64,000 bases of DNA, taken from positions 124,001-188,000 of the forward strand of contig NZ_CANMLT010000007.1 of NCBI RefSeq assembly GCF_947498805.1. Direction: 5' to 3'. The notes below the pieces were generated by a model. That model worked only from the letters and a program-made list of their open reading frames with translations, was not told where the DNA came from and did not search any database. The position numbers and the translations under genes were made by a program. Origin of the DNA: an uncultured Tenacibaculum sp. GTDB taxonomy: Bacteria > Bacteroidota > Bacteroidia > Flavobacteriales > Flavobacteriaceae. The number at the start of each line of letters is the position of its first letter. The first letter of the stretch is position 1. Shown piece after piece: positions 26,901 through 35,815 of this stretch.

Positions 26901-29900
26901 AAGTATACGGCAGAAATTCAAGGAAGTAATGGTAGTTATAAGTTATCGGGTTATAAAGGAACTAGTGGGAAGTATTACAAACATGAAGATCATTCCATAA
27001 TTGCAAACGAAAAGAATACACAGAAAGCTATACTATTTGGTGTCGAAAAGTTTGATGAAGTAGGGTATCATGTAATACAATTAAATACTGCATCTAATCA
27101 TTCTGTATTTGAAAACAACTCTGATGTGGTTAACATTCTTGAGTTTAACTATAATTATGAAGGAGTTTTAGCTAAGAAAAAACTAAATGTATCAAACAAC
27201 TCTTTTAAGTTAAATCAGAGCTCGATTACTGAGGCTGGTATAAAATGGGTTTTTCTTGATAGTAATTATACTCATAAAGATCAAACGTTTTTAATTTTAA
27301 ATAAGATACTTGAATTAAAATCGTTGTATCCAAGATTTTTAGATCAGGTATCTAATAACTTTGGAAAATGGAATAAGAATAATATTTGTAGTATAGGGAG
27401 TTTAAGTGCAAAGTATGAAAGAAGTTTATTAAATAAATTTTGTAAACTTCAAGTTAGAAACTATGAATTTAGAAATGAACTTTTAAACGAACTTCCAAAA
27501 ACAAAAGAAGAATGGATTAGAAATTTTTATTCTTATTTGAAAGAGAATGTAAATGAATTGTCGAATGATGTTGCAGAATCGATTCTAGAATATAACGAAG
27601 AATCTCCGGTAGATAAGGTTGAAGAAGATAACGTTTATAATATTGCTAAAATCATAAATTTAGCAGCGCAAAACGATATTCAGAAATTAAGTGCTGATGC
27701 AATTTTGAGAATTATTTCAAAATTTGTTAACCTTGGTTATACTCAAGAAAGTGACTACCCAAATAGTGATTTTGAAGGAGCTATTTTAAAACTTATTAAA
27801 GATGTAAACTCTAATGTTTATTATGATGTGCTAGTTGGATTAGAGGGAAAGAATAAATATTCTGAAGAGTATTTATTTGAGCAGATGTTTAAATCTGTTG
27901 ACGATGAAACTAGTTGGATTTTATTTAAAACTGGTAGTCCTAATCGTTTAAAATTAATGGGACTTTTAACAGAAATGACGTTAAACTGTCAACCTCTATA
28001 TAAAGAACGTTTAGAAGAAGCATATAAGCATTTAGGAGAAAGAGTTTTTATATTAGAGTATAACAATATTTATAAATCTTTAGGAAAGACACTGCTTTAT
28101 GATGTAGCATATGGAGAACATTGGAATAAAGATTTTACTAGCGAGCAAAGTATTTATGATATTGATTATGATTGGTATTCTTCGGATTTAGAAATATCTG
28201 TTAGACAACATAAACAATTTGGGTGGTACGAAACAGTAACGAATCCAGCAGTTAAACTGAAACCATTTGATTTAGTAGTGTTTATAAACAATTCTAATTT
28301 ATCAAATGTAAAAGGGTTAATGCAAAACCCTAGGTTAACAGATGTGCCTTTACCAGCCTTGGCGGTAGTTTATTCTTCAGATGCAGCTACGAGCGAAACA
28401 ATAGACCAATCATTAGGTGCAGTAATTGATGTAGCGTCACTTCTTGCTTCAGGAGGGGCAATAACAGCTATTAAGGGAATTTCTACAATGGATAAGATGA
28501 GAAAGGCCTTTTTAATAGCAGATATGGCAAGTAGTGGTTTATCCATCACAGCTACAATGCTTTCAGATCAAGAAGCAAATGATAAAACAAGGAGAGTTCT
28601 TTCAAGTTTATCTGCCATTACTGGAATTATTTCAATGGGAGATTTGGCTTTTATACGAGGAAAGAGCCTAAAAGATCGTTTTGATATATCAAAGACCTAC
28701 ATTGATAGAATTCAAGACTTACCAACGAAAGAAAAAGTAGAAGCTGTTGTTGAAACTTTACATAAGTTAACTCCAGCTGAAATGGAAGCATTTATTAAAT
28801 CATATCCTAATGATGCAAATAATGCTTTATCAATTGTCATAAAATATTTAAAAGATGCCGTAAAGTCTGAAACAGCATCTAAAGTTACAGAAGCTAAGGA
28901 GGTTTTAAGAAGAATGTCAGATGCGGCAAAGGCAGCAGATGTAACTAATGATTTATCTAAAATTAATAGGCTCACGTCTGCTAAATCAATTGATCTTACG
29001 ATGAGTAATATTGATCAATTTGAGGTTTGGTTTGACTTAAGTAATAATGTGAATAAAACCAATGCAAAATCTTTTGCAGATGAGTTACCAAATTCTGATA
29101 AAAACCTTTATGATTTAGTAACAAAAGAAGGGTTGTATATAAAATTTGACACAAATGATGGAAGAATTTTATTAGGAGACGTTTCTGGAAATTACCACGC
29201 ATTTGCACAAGTAAATCCTGCAGATTTTGACAAAGTTAAACCTTCATTTCAAGGAAATCTAGAGGCGGTTAAAGATTATATTTTAGCTAAAACGGCTCAA
29301 TTACAAAGATTATCAGGGTTAACAAAAAGAAAGGTAAACATTGGTGGAGAAGAAATAGTATTATCTGGAAGTCAAGTATCAACTGTTTTAGGACGATTTA
29401 TTCCGGATATAAAAGGATTGTTTGATGATTTAGGTTCTTTTAAAAATATTGGATTAGGTGAAGTAAAGGGAGGAATAAATTTATTAAACAGACCTGATAA
29501 TTACTATGACCCCGCAACTTGGTGGACGGAATTTAATGAACCATGGCTTAAAAAGGCTATTGATAGAGGAGATGATATCTATTTAGCTACAAAACCAAGT
29601 AAAAAAGCTGATTTAATTGGAGCAAATGGAGAGCTAAAAGGAGCTTATGCTCAGGAACTAAAATTCTTAGTAGATAATAATTTTAAACCTAAGAATGTAA
29701 GTGTTGATGATTGGTTAAAATACACTAATTGGTTTAAAATATCAAAATATGAATCATTAGGCTTAGATAAATTAGTCAATGAAATTGAGAATTTAAGTGA
29801 ATCGTTAAGAGCTAAGTTTTTTGATGATTTTATTGATGCTTCAGAGGAGACACTAAAAACGTTAGATGATAATATTAACTTAATTGCATATTGGAAATCT

Positions 29901-30482
29901 AATGCTGATCTATTTAGAGGAAATTCGTATCCGAATGTTCCAAATATAGCATGGGATGTTACAAAAAATAAAATACTTGATAACAATTCTCCAAGCGAAG
30001 TGAGAATTTTAGAAGCTATTGAGGAAAGTGAAAAGATATACCCACTAACGAATAATAAACCGGTTATGGCGGGTGCATATTCTGATGCATTTGGAGGAGA
30101 TGTTATAGTTAAGTATAATTTGACATCTAAAGAAAAGAAAGATTTTGATTATTCTCAATTAGATCCTGTAATTAAAGAACATATAGATTACATGAATTTG
30201 ATTAGAGAAGATTTACTAAATGATGGTAAATTGTATGAAAAGCTGTATAGTGGTGTTCCTAAGAATAAACTTATTGCTGCAGGGGAAGCAGCATCTCATG
30301 CAGAGGTATTAGCAATGAATGAAATCATTAAAAAGCTAAGAGAAATAGGTGAGTTTAATTCTAGGGCAGATTTACATAAAATTAGAATATTAGTAAAAGG
30401 AAAAGGAAATTGGGGAAACATGTGTAGATGTCCTCATTGTTATCACCTTACTAATGGAGTTAAAATTATAGGTAATGAATAA
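23910..30482 (+). CDS. Giant exported polymorphic toxin: Fn3, zincin protease and C-terminal YwqJ-like deaminase
   Basis: This 2190-aa protein has a signal peptide (FLLVFLNSVFAQ). The N-terminal 280 residues resemble surface-adhesin partner domains of Bacteroidetes, followed by a fibronectin-III domain (about 285-375). A metalloprotease domain holds HELGHGVFGLEH at 857-868 with a Met-turn-like LMDYG (Met884). Near residues 1490-1580 there is a Gly/Ala-rich hydrophobic pretoxin segment. The C-terminal domain carries the zinc-deaminase signature: HAE at 2130-2132 and CPHC with Cys2174 and Cys2177, as in YwqJ-type toxins that deaminate nucleic-acid bases or nucleotides. The protein ends there without a type IX sorting domain. 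The next gene overlaps its stop by 8 bases and is the probable immunity gene. Deaminase target and export route are unknown. Confidence 0.85.
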   Translation: MKRKLLFASFLLVFLNSVFAQQFPVSIIPRVNAPAPVNFYNYADETTLNSPITVQIFLNDLTISNRQIRLKTYFQGGNINFSSRDFVIGAQDLFLEGGIPLTLKNTELAPYYKLENIQGISSSVYGQTIPEGSYNFCFEVYDYISGAKLSAKKCAVVFIFKNEPPILNIPFTGTNIEPKDFENIMFQWTPRHINVTNVEYEFSIVEIWDNNVDPQTAFLSQAPIYEETTRRTSLIYGPDKPLLLSGRRYAWRVKAKALQGLEEIGLFKNQGYSEVFWFSRTASCQVPENISAEPKGTSKINVFWEQEPTIYSEYIIAYRESGKANANWFTKRTNSSWATIWDLKPGTTYEYKVKGKCTYQFSEYSDLQYVTTDLVQNEDANYNCGIVPDAIAISNRNPHTGLNVGDDITAGDFKVTITEIQSQSNGRLTGRGFVSIPYLKFAKFGVSFSNILINTENQLAEGEIVTLYDPEFGEGASMTVDVDIDVSEGINGDDGVKDDLVVIDFVIDSIHIDSNGAIVVTGTGGEEAIVPGDDDISIQGSNGDVWSVGEDGTITKEEGAEGGAVTEGNTNGVDNSGGVNAITAKGVTVVFEESGYYYYDALPENTSETFEKEYKILETNGAKYKVPYKAISDTNGEDFIIAKVTISDADISKEDIIFKTKDGAKVEATWNANATEARLKLKRKFDYADEEIFAVVKSKEDPEKYDVAGSFISTHLASNQLEAINITLIPLGNNVTISNELKERTAEIYKKAGVRLNIQTGQSIVPEEVYGWDIDGNRRLKVGDSSILSHYTDEQLVFNNYIKQQSYYSNKTYYVFIGDIPISDANIAGFMPLKRQFGYVFTQNANTLEKQARTLAHELGHGVFGLEHTWDEFKFGQGATNFLMDYGNGTVLNHLDWKKMHAPGIKIYWFQGDEDGEHYVTQGYFKKLNFGQNEDEAKSFSFLTPSNQVLILPNNVKEVTKYYGYYGTSLLDNDKEKFEKFMAIVPGTILSFVIGDEKYTAEIQGSNGSYKLSGYKGTSGKYYKHEDHSIIANEKNTQKAILFGVEKFDEVGYHVIQLNTASNHSVFENNSDVVNILEFNYNYEGVLAKKKLNVSNNSFKLNQSSITEAGIKWVFLDSNYTHKDQTFLILNKILELKSLYPRFLDQVSNNFGKWNKNNICSIGSLSAKYERSLLNKFCKLQVRNYEFRNELLNELPKTKEEWIRNFYSYLKENVNELSNDVAESILEYNEESPVDKVEEDNVYNIAKIINLAAQNDIQKLSADAILRIISKFVNLGYTQESDYPNSDFEGAILKLIKDVNSNVYYDVLVGLEGKNKYSEEYLFEQMFKSVDDETSWILFKTGSPNRLKLMGLLTEMTLNCQPLYKERLEEAYKHLGERVFILEYNNIYKSLGKTLLYDVAYGEHWNKDFTSEQSIYDIDYDWYSSDLEISVRQHKQFGWYETVTNPAVKLKPFDLVVFINNSNLSNVKGLMQNPRLTDVPLPALAVVYSSDAATSETIDQSLGAVIDVASLLASGGAITAIKGISTMDKMRKAFLIADMASSGLSITATMLSDQEANDKTRRVLSSLSAITGIISMGDLAFIRGKSLKDRFDISKTYIDRIQDLPTKEKVEAVVETLHKLTPAEMEAFIKSYPNDANNALSIVIKYLKDAVKSETASKVTEAKEVLRRMSDAAKAADVTNDLSKINRLTSAKSIDLTMSNIDQFEVWFDLSNNVNKTNAKSFADELPNSDKNLYDLVTKEGLYIKFDTNDGRILLGDVSGNYHAFAQVNPADFDKVKPSFQGNLEAVKDYILAKTAQLQRLSGLTKRKVNIGGEEIVLSGSQVSTVLGRFIPDIKGLFDDLGSFKNIGLGEVKGGINLLNRPDNYYDPATWWTEFNEPWLKKAIDRGDDIYLATKPSKKADLIGANGELKGAYAQELKFLVDNNFKPKNVSVDDWLKYTNWFKISKYESLGLDKLVNEIENLSESLRAKFFDDFIDASEETLKTLDDNINLIAYWKSNADLFRGNSYPNVPNIAWDVTKNKILDNNSPSEVRILEAIEESEKIYPLTNNKPVMAGAYSDAFGGDVIVKYNLTSKEKKDFDYSQLDPVIKEHIDYMNLIREDLLNDGKLYEKLYSGVPKNKLIAAGEAASHAEVLAMNEIIKKLREIGEFNSRADLHKIRILVKGKGNWGNMCRCPHCYHLTNGVKIIGNE

Positions 30483-30903
30483 AGAATTAATCATTCAAAC
30501 GAAAAGAGAAAATTATGAGTTCAAATTTTATGAAGAAGTTTGGATCTCTAATATTATAAATGAGTTAGGCAATTTTAGTATCGAAGTTTATAAGGATACA
30601 TTAGATCAAAATAAACTTGGAAAGGTCCTTAAGTTTATAGAATCTGAAACCCTTTTGACAATATTAAAGAGAAGTGAAGCGCTATTACAATTATTGGCTA
30701 TTAACTTTTGGGGAGAAGATTATAAAGGTGCAGAATTTAACTTTCAAGGAATAATTATTAGTGCTAATGTAGATGAAGAATTAGTTGACTTTCAGTTATG
30801 CTTTCATATGTCGTCAGCTTTAAACGATTTTGATGATTTTGCTAACTGGATTGTCGATATGAAGAATTCAAAAATAACCGGAGTAAAAAGAGAACAATTA
30901 TAG
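30475..30903 (+). CDS. Probable immunity protein for the deaminase toxin
   Basis: This 142-aa soluble protein has no signal peptide, as expected for a cytoplasmic antitoxin. Its ATG lies inside the last codons of the toxin gene (8-base overlap), the classic arrangement of polymorphic toxin-immunity pairs. It is acidic and mixed alpha/beta, with clusters such as LLQLLAINFWGEDYKGAEF and a conserved-looking DFDDFANWIVDM. I cannot assign it to a named immunity family. The assignment rests on position, size and acidity, so it is an inference rather than a sequence match. Confidence 0.7.
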   Translation: MNKELIIQTKRENYEFKFYEEVWISNIINELGNFSIEVYKDTLDQNKLGKVLKFIESETLLTILKRSEALLQLLAINFWGEDYKGAEFNFQGIIISANVDEELVDFQLCFHMSSALNDFDDFANWIVDMKNSKITGVKREQL

Positions 30904-30920
30904 TAATCAGATATTAAGAT

Positions 30921-31163
30921 ATGGAGAACAATAAAAAAGAAATAATTTACTGGAGTGAGTTTATTAAGATATTAGATTCATTACAAGTTGCTAGCGGTTA
31001 TTCATATGGACTAAGACAGATTAAATTGATAAAGGAAAAGATTGAAAAGAATGATTTTATAATCATAAAGGATAAGAAGAAATACTTTGTAGAAAACATG
31101 GTGGATTTACAGATACTTATAGATGAATATGATTCCTCTATCCAATTAGATCAATTGGTTTAA
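30921..31163 (+). CDS. Small hypothetical protein, possible accessory immunity protein (80 aa)
   Basis: I do not recognise this protein. It is soluble and helical, without a signal peptide (IYWSEFIKILDSLQ near the N-terminus; LIKEKIEKNDFIIIKDKKKYF in the middle). It lies between the probable immunity gene and the next exported protein, with gaps of 17 and 29 bases. Small cytoplasmic genes inserted between toxin and structural genes are often extra or orphan immunity genes, which is the best guess. Its sequence differs clearly from the 142-aa protein, so it is not a duplicate. Confidence 0.6.
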   Translation: MENNKKEIIYWSEFIKILDSLQVASGYSYGLRQIKLIKEKIEKNDFIIIKDKKKYFVENMVDLQILIDEYDSSIQLDQLV

Positions 31164-31192
31164 AAAAGAAAAACAACAACAACCAAACAAAC

Positions 31193-34100
31193 ATGAATAA
31201 AAAATTACCCCTGAGTTTTTTAATACTACTGTTTTTTAGTGCTACAATATTAGCAAGTACAAATCCTATTAAAAAAGATAGTACAGCTACAACATATTCA
31301 GACACCAAACCTCTTAAAAAGACAACTTCGGTAAAAACATTTCGTAATTTTTCTTCATTAGAGAAATTTGATGATTTAGAAGAAAGCTTAACGCCAAAAC
31401 TACAACAGCGTTTTACGGAGCAAGGATATCAATTCAATACACCAGATTCAACTGCTAATAAAAAATGGTTGGATATGGCTACAAATACTTTTAATAGTAT
31501 TGAAGAATCGGGGAATTATATCGAATTATTATCAAAGCAAGGACTAAGTGAGCTACCAGTTGCCATTAAACCTGTAACCATTAGTAATGTAAAATACACA
31601 GTTGGAATTGCCAAAGCAGTTTTTAAACCAGCTTTTACAGAATTAACGGTCTTTTTAAAAGTAGAAATACCAAGTACCGATGCAGATAGAGGAGATCAAG
31701 TTTTAATTTTAGGAGCATCTAATGTTAAATTATCACATGAAGGAGGTATTATAGGGGATGCCAAACTTCATTTAATATCACAATTTACCGTAAACTTTAA
31801 TAGCGGAACCTTATTACTTACGTTAAAAGGAAGCATGGAGGAACCAGGAACTTATGCAATTATTGATTGTTCTGGTTTTAAAGAAATGGGAATTGATGCC
31901 AATATAAAGTTTGCAAACGGACTATTACATCCGGTTGATGATAAAGGAAAAAAGAAAATAGGATATGTTGAAGCTGATTTTAAAACTTCAATAGCCGATT
32001 GGAATGATATGGTGATAAATATATCCTTGCCTGAATTCGGTATCAAAGGACTAGAAGGAACTACGTTTAAACTAAATACAGCCATCTTTGACTTTAGTGA
32101 TTTAAGAAATGACGAAGACACTCCGAAAGCGTATTTAGAGAAATATTATAAAGGAGTTCCTAATTTATGGAGAGGAGTATATGTAAAATCGTTGGAGGTA
32201 ATATTACCAGAAGAATTCAAGAAAAAGAATAGTGAAAATAGAGTAGCATTCGGTGCTTCTGACTTAATTATTGATGCGCAAGGAGTAACAGGTAAATTTA
32301 CAGGAAGAAATATTATTGATTTAAGTGAAGGAACTGCTTCTGGATGGGATTTTTCGTTAGACTATTTTATGCTAGATGTAGAAACCAACCACCTAAGAGC
32401 GGGAGAGTTTGATGGTAAATTGGTAATGCCAGTGTCTCAGTTAGATAGTTTAAAATACAATGCTATTTTTCAGCCAGGCGAGTATAAGTTAACTGTTAAA
32501 ACAGAAAAAGACATAAAGTTTGATATTTGGAAAGCAAATGTGCATTTAACCAAAGATTCTTATGTCGAAATGAAGGTGAAAGAGGGCAAATTTATGCCTA
32601 AAGCTAGCTTAAATGGATCCATGAATATTGCATCTGGTTTAAATAAAGATAGTAGCTCATCACAAAACGCTTCGTCAAGTAGTATTGTAGATTTTGAAGG
32701 AGTAACTTTTCAAAACATGGTATTGCAAACTGAATCACCAAAATTCTCTGTAGATTATTTTGGAGTAAAAGGAAAATTACAGTTAGCAAATTTTCCAATA
32801 GCCTTGAACGAAATAGGGTTGAGAACCCCCAATGATAATAAGGCTGAACTAGTTTTTTCTTTTGAGGTGAATTTAACTTCTGAATCAGATGGAGGTAATG
32901 GAGGAGCTTCTAAATTGGCAATTAAAGGAAAGTATAATGAAGAAAAAGGGAAATGGAAATTTGATGGTGTCGATTTAGAACATCTTTATATAAAGATGGA
33001 TGTTGCAGGAATGCAATTAAAAGGAGCAATTTTCCTATTTGATGAAGACCCAACCTACGGAACTGGTTTTGCTGGTGCAGTAGGAGCCAAATTTTCTACA
33101 GGAATAAAACTAGAAGTTGAAGCGAAAGCTTTGTTCGGAAGAACAGATACATTTAGATATTGGTATGCAGATGCTCAGGTAACCTTGCCGCAAGGAATTC
33201 CAGTTTTTCCTGGTTTTGCTCTGAATGCTTTTGGAGGTGGTTTTTATAATAAAATGAGAATGGCAGGTAATTCAAATGCACAGGATGCTGCTTTTACAGA
33301 AATAGGAGCCTCAACATCTGGTGTTATTTATGAACCTTATGCGGAGAATTCTTTTGGAATGAAAGCTTCCGTAGGAATCATTACCCAAAATTCAGAAGAA
33401 TTATTTAATGCTACTGTTGAATTTGGGATGGCTTTCCGAAAATCGGGAGGATTACAAGAAGTATACTTTAAAGGTTTTGGTAGACTAATGGCTGCTTTAC
33501 CAGCTGATTTTTATGATACGGTTAATGAAAATTTAGCACAAATATCAGACTTAGGTGCTCCAGGAATAAAACCAGAGAAACCAGATCCTTCAGCCATTTC
33601 TGCAAATGTATTTATCGGTTTCGATTTTGTAAATGACATATTCCATTCCACTTCAGAAGTATTTATAAACTTTGGAGTATTAAAAGGAATAGGACCCTAT
33701 GGAAGAGCAGGATGGTTAGATTTTTATGTATCTCCAGACAAATGGCATTTATTAATTGGAACTCCAGAAGATCGTATTGGTATTAAGCTAGATTTAGGAA
33801 TTATAAGAATGCAAATGGATAGCTACTTTATGACTGGAGATGATTTACCAGGAAGTCCACCGCCACCGTCAATTGTAGCAGATATTTTAGGAGTAGATGT
33901 TGCTGAATTAGAATATACACGAGATTTAAACATGCTAAAATCTGGAAAAGGATTTGCTTTTGGATCAAGTATGAGTGTATCAACAGGAGATCTTACTTTT
34001 TTAATATTCTATGCTCGTTTTGATGCAGGTATTGGCTTTGACATTATGTTGAAAGATTATGGAGATGCACATTGTAAAGGCTCTTCTGAGCCTATTGGAA

Positions 34101-35815
34101 TGAACGGATGGTATGCAAACGGGCAAGCATATGCGTACTTACAAGGAGTACTTGGGTTGACATTCAAATTATTTGGTTCTAAAAAGAAAATACCAATTAT
34201 AAGTGGTGGTGGAGCTGTTTTACTACAGGCAAGATTACCAAACCCAGCTTGGTTTAGAGGATATTTAGGTGGTAATTATAATTTACTAGGTGGATTAATC
34301 AAAGGTCGATTTAGATTTAAAATTGAATTAGGTGAAAAGTGTGAAGTAGTTGGAGGAAGTCCGATAGACGGAATTGTAGTAATTGGAGATTTAACACCAA
34401 AAGATGGAAGTGCAGATGTAGATGTATTTGCAGCACCACAAGCTGTATTTAATATGCAACTCAATAAAGTCTTTGAAATACCAGATGATACAGGAGATAG
34501 AAAGTATAAAATATTATTAGATCAGTTCGTTGTTACTGAAAATGGACAAAATATTGTAGGAGAACTAAAGTGGAATGACAGAAATGATGTAGCAGTATTT
34601 TATTCACATGAAATATTACCTCCACATGCTCAATTGAAAGCAAAGGTTCAATTACACTTTGAAGAATATAAAGATGGAAGTTGGCAAAAAATTAAAAAGG
34701 ATGGTAAGATAGCTACAGAGGTAAAAGAAGTCAACTTTACCACTGGAGACGCTCCTGAAACAATACCACTTTCAAATATTGACTATATGTACCCAGTATT
34801 AGGGCAGAAAAACTTCTATATAGAAGAATACAATACTGCGTATGTTAAATTGAAAAGAGGACAAACGTATTTATTTCAAGCAGTTCCAGATTGGAAAAAG
34901 GAAATGGTTATGACCAATGCATCGGGAGAAAGTATGTATAAAGAGTTTACCTATAATTCAGCGCAAAAGCAATTGGTATATACATTACCTATTAATCAAA
35001 TGCAAAAGCAAGAGGCATATGACATAAGCATAAAACTAACTTCAGAGTCTGATAAATTAGATAATAATGTTTCCGAAACATATACTTCTAAAGATATAGG
35101 AGGAGGTTCAGAGAATACTGCAGAGGTAAAATCTAGAAAGGCAGAAGGAACTATAAGTAAAGATGGAGAAAAGGAGTTATTAGTCTATGACTTTAGAACA
35201 AGTCAATATGATACTTTTAGAGATAAGATGAATGATATGGACAAAGATAAAGACTTGTATCAGCATGTAGTATATCCATACGGGTTAACTCTATTATCGA
35301 GTATCAATTATCAAGAAGCTTTTGACTTAACAGAATTAAGAGGGAATGAATATACAGCATATACTCCTTTAGTAGTTTCAAGAGCAACCTTAGACGATAG
35401 TTATTACAGAAACCAAATCTATCCATTGATATATAATAACTATCCATATGAAGGAAATATATCAGTAACTAGAAACATAAATAAAGTTGGCGTGCCACCT
35501 GTGGAAGGGGTTGAACCAATGACGTGGTATGTAACTTATCTAGAAAATGGTTATACAAGCGATATTAATTTATACAATCCGTATAGATATAATTTGACAC
35601 ATTATTATTTAGAAGATTACGAAGATTTGAGATATCAATTAGTTAGTTCAAATATTGATTGGAGAATGAATCCACAATATGTAAAATTAGTAACTAAAGC
35701 TTTCCCTTACATGCGTCAGGGTAGATACAAAGCAACATTACAATATGTGTTACCAGGACAGGTAAAGAAAAGCAGAATAAATTCAATTAAATATCTAAAC
35801 CCTTTAAATGATTAA
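31193..35815 (+). CDS. Large exported protein of the adhesin operon (1540 aa)
   Basis: A signal peptide (LPLSFLILLFFSATILAS) exports this protein. The rest is long and beta-rich with no enzyme motif that I can see. Residues from about 600 to 1050 have Gly/aromatic alternating strands (such as FAGAVGAKFSTGIKLEVEA and YANGQAYAYLQGVLGLTFKL) that resemble an outer-membrane barrel or a stack of beta domains. Only a few cysteines are present. The C-terminus ends KYLNPLND and has no T9SS sorting domain. It sits between the toxin-immunity genes and an Fn3 protein, overlapping the latter by 8 bases. It may be a structural or translocation partner of the adhesin, as in sprB-type operons, but no family is assigned. 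Confidence 0.72.
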   Translation: MNKKLPLSFLILLFFSATILASTNPIKKDSTATTYSDTKPLKKTTSVKTFRNFSSLEKFDDLEESLTPKLQQRFTEQGYQFNTPDSTANKKWLDMATNTFNSIEESGNYIELLSKQGLSELPVAIKPVTISNVKYTVGIAKAVFKPAFTELTVFLKVEIPSTDADRGDQVLILGASNVKLSHEGGIIGDAKLHLISQFTVNFNSGTLLLTLKGSMEEPGTYAIIDCSGFKEMGIDANIKFANGLLHPVDDKGKKKIGYVEADFKTSIADWNDMVINISLPEFGIKGLEGTTFKLNTAIFDFSDLRNDEDTPKAYLEKYYKGVPNLWRGVYVKSLEVILPEEFKKKNSENRVAFGASDLIIDAQGVTGKFTGRNIIDLSEGTASGWDFSLDYFMLDVETNHLRAGEFDGKLVMPVSQLDSLKYNAIFQPGEYKLTVKTEKDIKFDIWKANVHLTKDSYVEMKVKEGKFMPKASLNGSMNIASGLNKDSSSSQNASSSSIVDFEGVTFQNMVLQTESPKFSVDYFGVKGKLQLANFPIALNEIGLRTPNDNKAELVFSFEVNLTSESDGGNGGASKLAIKGKYNEEKGKWKFDGVDLEHLYIKMDVAGMQLKGAIFLFDEDPTYGTGFAGAVGAKFSTGIKLEVEAKALFGRTDTFRYWYADAQVTLPQGIPVFPGFALNAFGGGFYNKMRMAGNSNAQDAAFTEIGASTSGVIYEPYAENSFGMKASVGIITQNSEELFNATVEFGMAFRKSGGLQEVYFKGFGRLMAALPADFYDTVNENLAQISDLGAPGIKPEKPDPSAISANVFIGFDFVNDIFHSTSEVFINFGVLKGIGPYGRAGWLDFYVSPDKWHLLIGTPEDRIGIKLDLGIIRMQMDSYFMTGDDLPGSPPPPSIVADILGVDVAELEYTRDLNMLKSGKGFAFGSSMSVSTGDLTFLIFYARFDAGIGFDIMLKDYGDAHCKGSSEPIGMNGWYANGQAYAYLQGVLGLTFKLFGSKKKIPIISGGGAVLLQARLPNPAWFRGYLGGNYNLLGGLIKGRFRFKIELGEKCEVVGGSPIDGIVVIGDLTPKDGSADVDVFAAPQAVFNMQLNKVFEIPDDTGDRKYKILLDQFVVTENGQNIVGELKWNDRNDVAVFYSHEILPPHAQLKAKVQLHFEEYKDGSWQKIKKDGKIATEVKEVNFTTGDAPETIPLSNIDYMYPVLGQKNFYIEEYNTAYVKLKRGQTYLFQAVPDWKKEMVMTNASGESMYKEFTYNSAQKQLVYTLPINQMQKQEAYDISIKLTSESDKLDNNVSETYTSKDIGGGSENTAEVKSRKAEGTISKDGEKELLVYDFRTSQYDTFRDKMNDMDKDKDLYQHVVYPYGLTLLSSINYQEAFDLTELRGNEYTAYTPLVVSRATLDDSYYRNQIYPLIYNNYPYEGNISVTRNINKVGVPPVEGVEPMTWYVTYLENGYTSDINLYNPYRYNLTHYYLEDYEDLRYQLVSSNIDWRMNPQYVKLVTKAFPYMRQGRYKATLQYVLPGQVKKSRINSIKYLNPLND

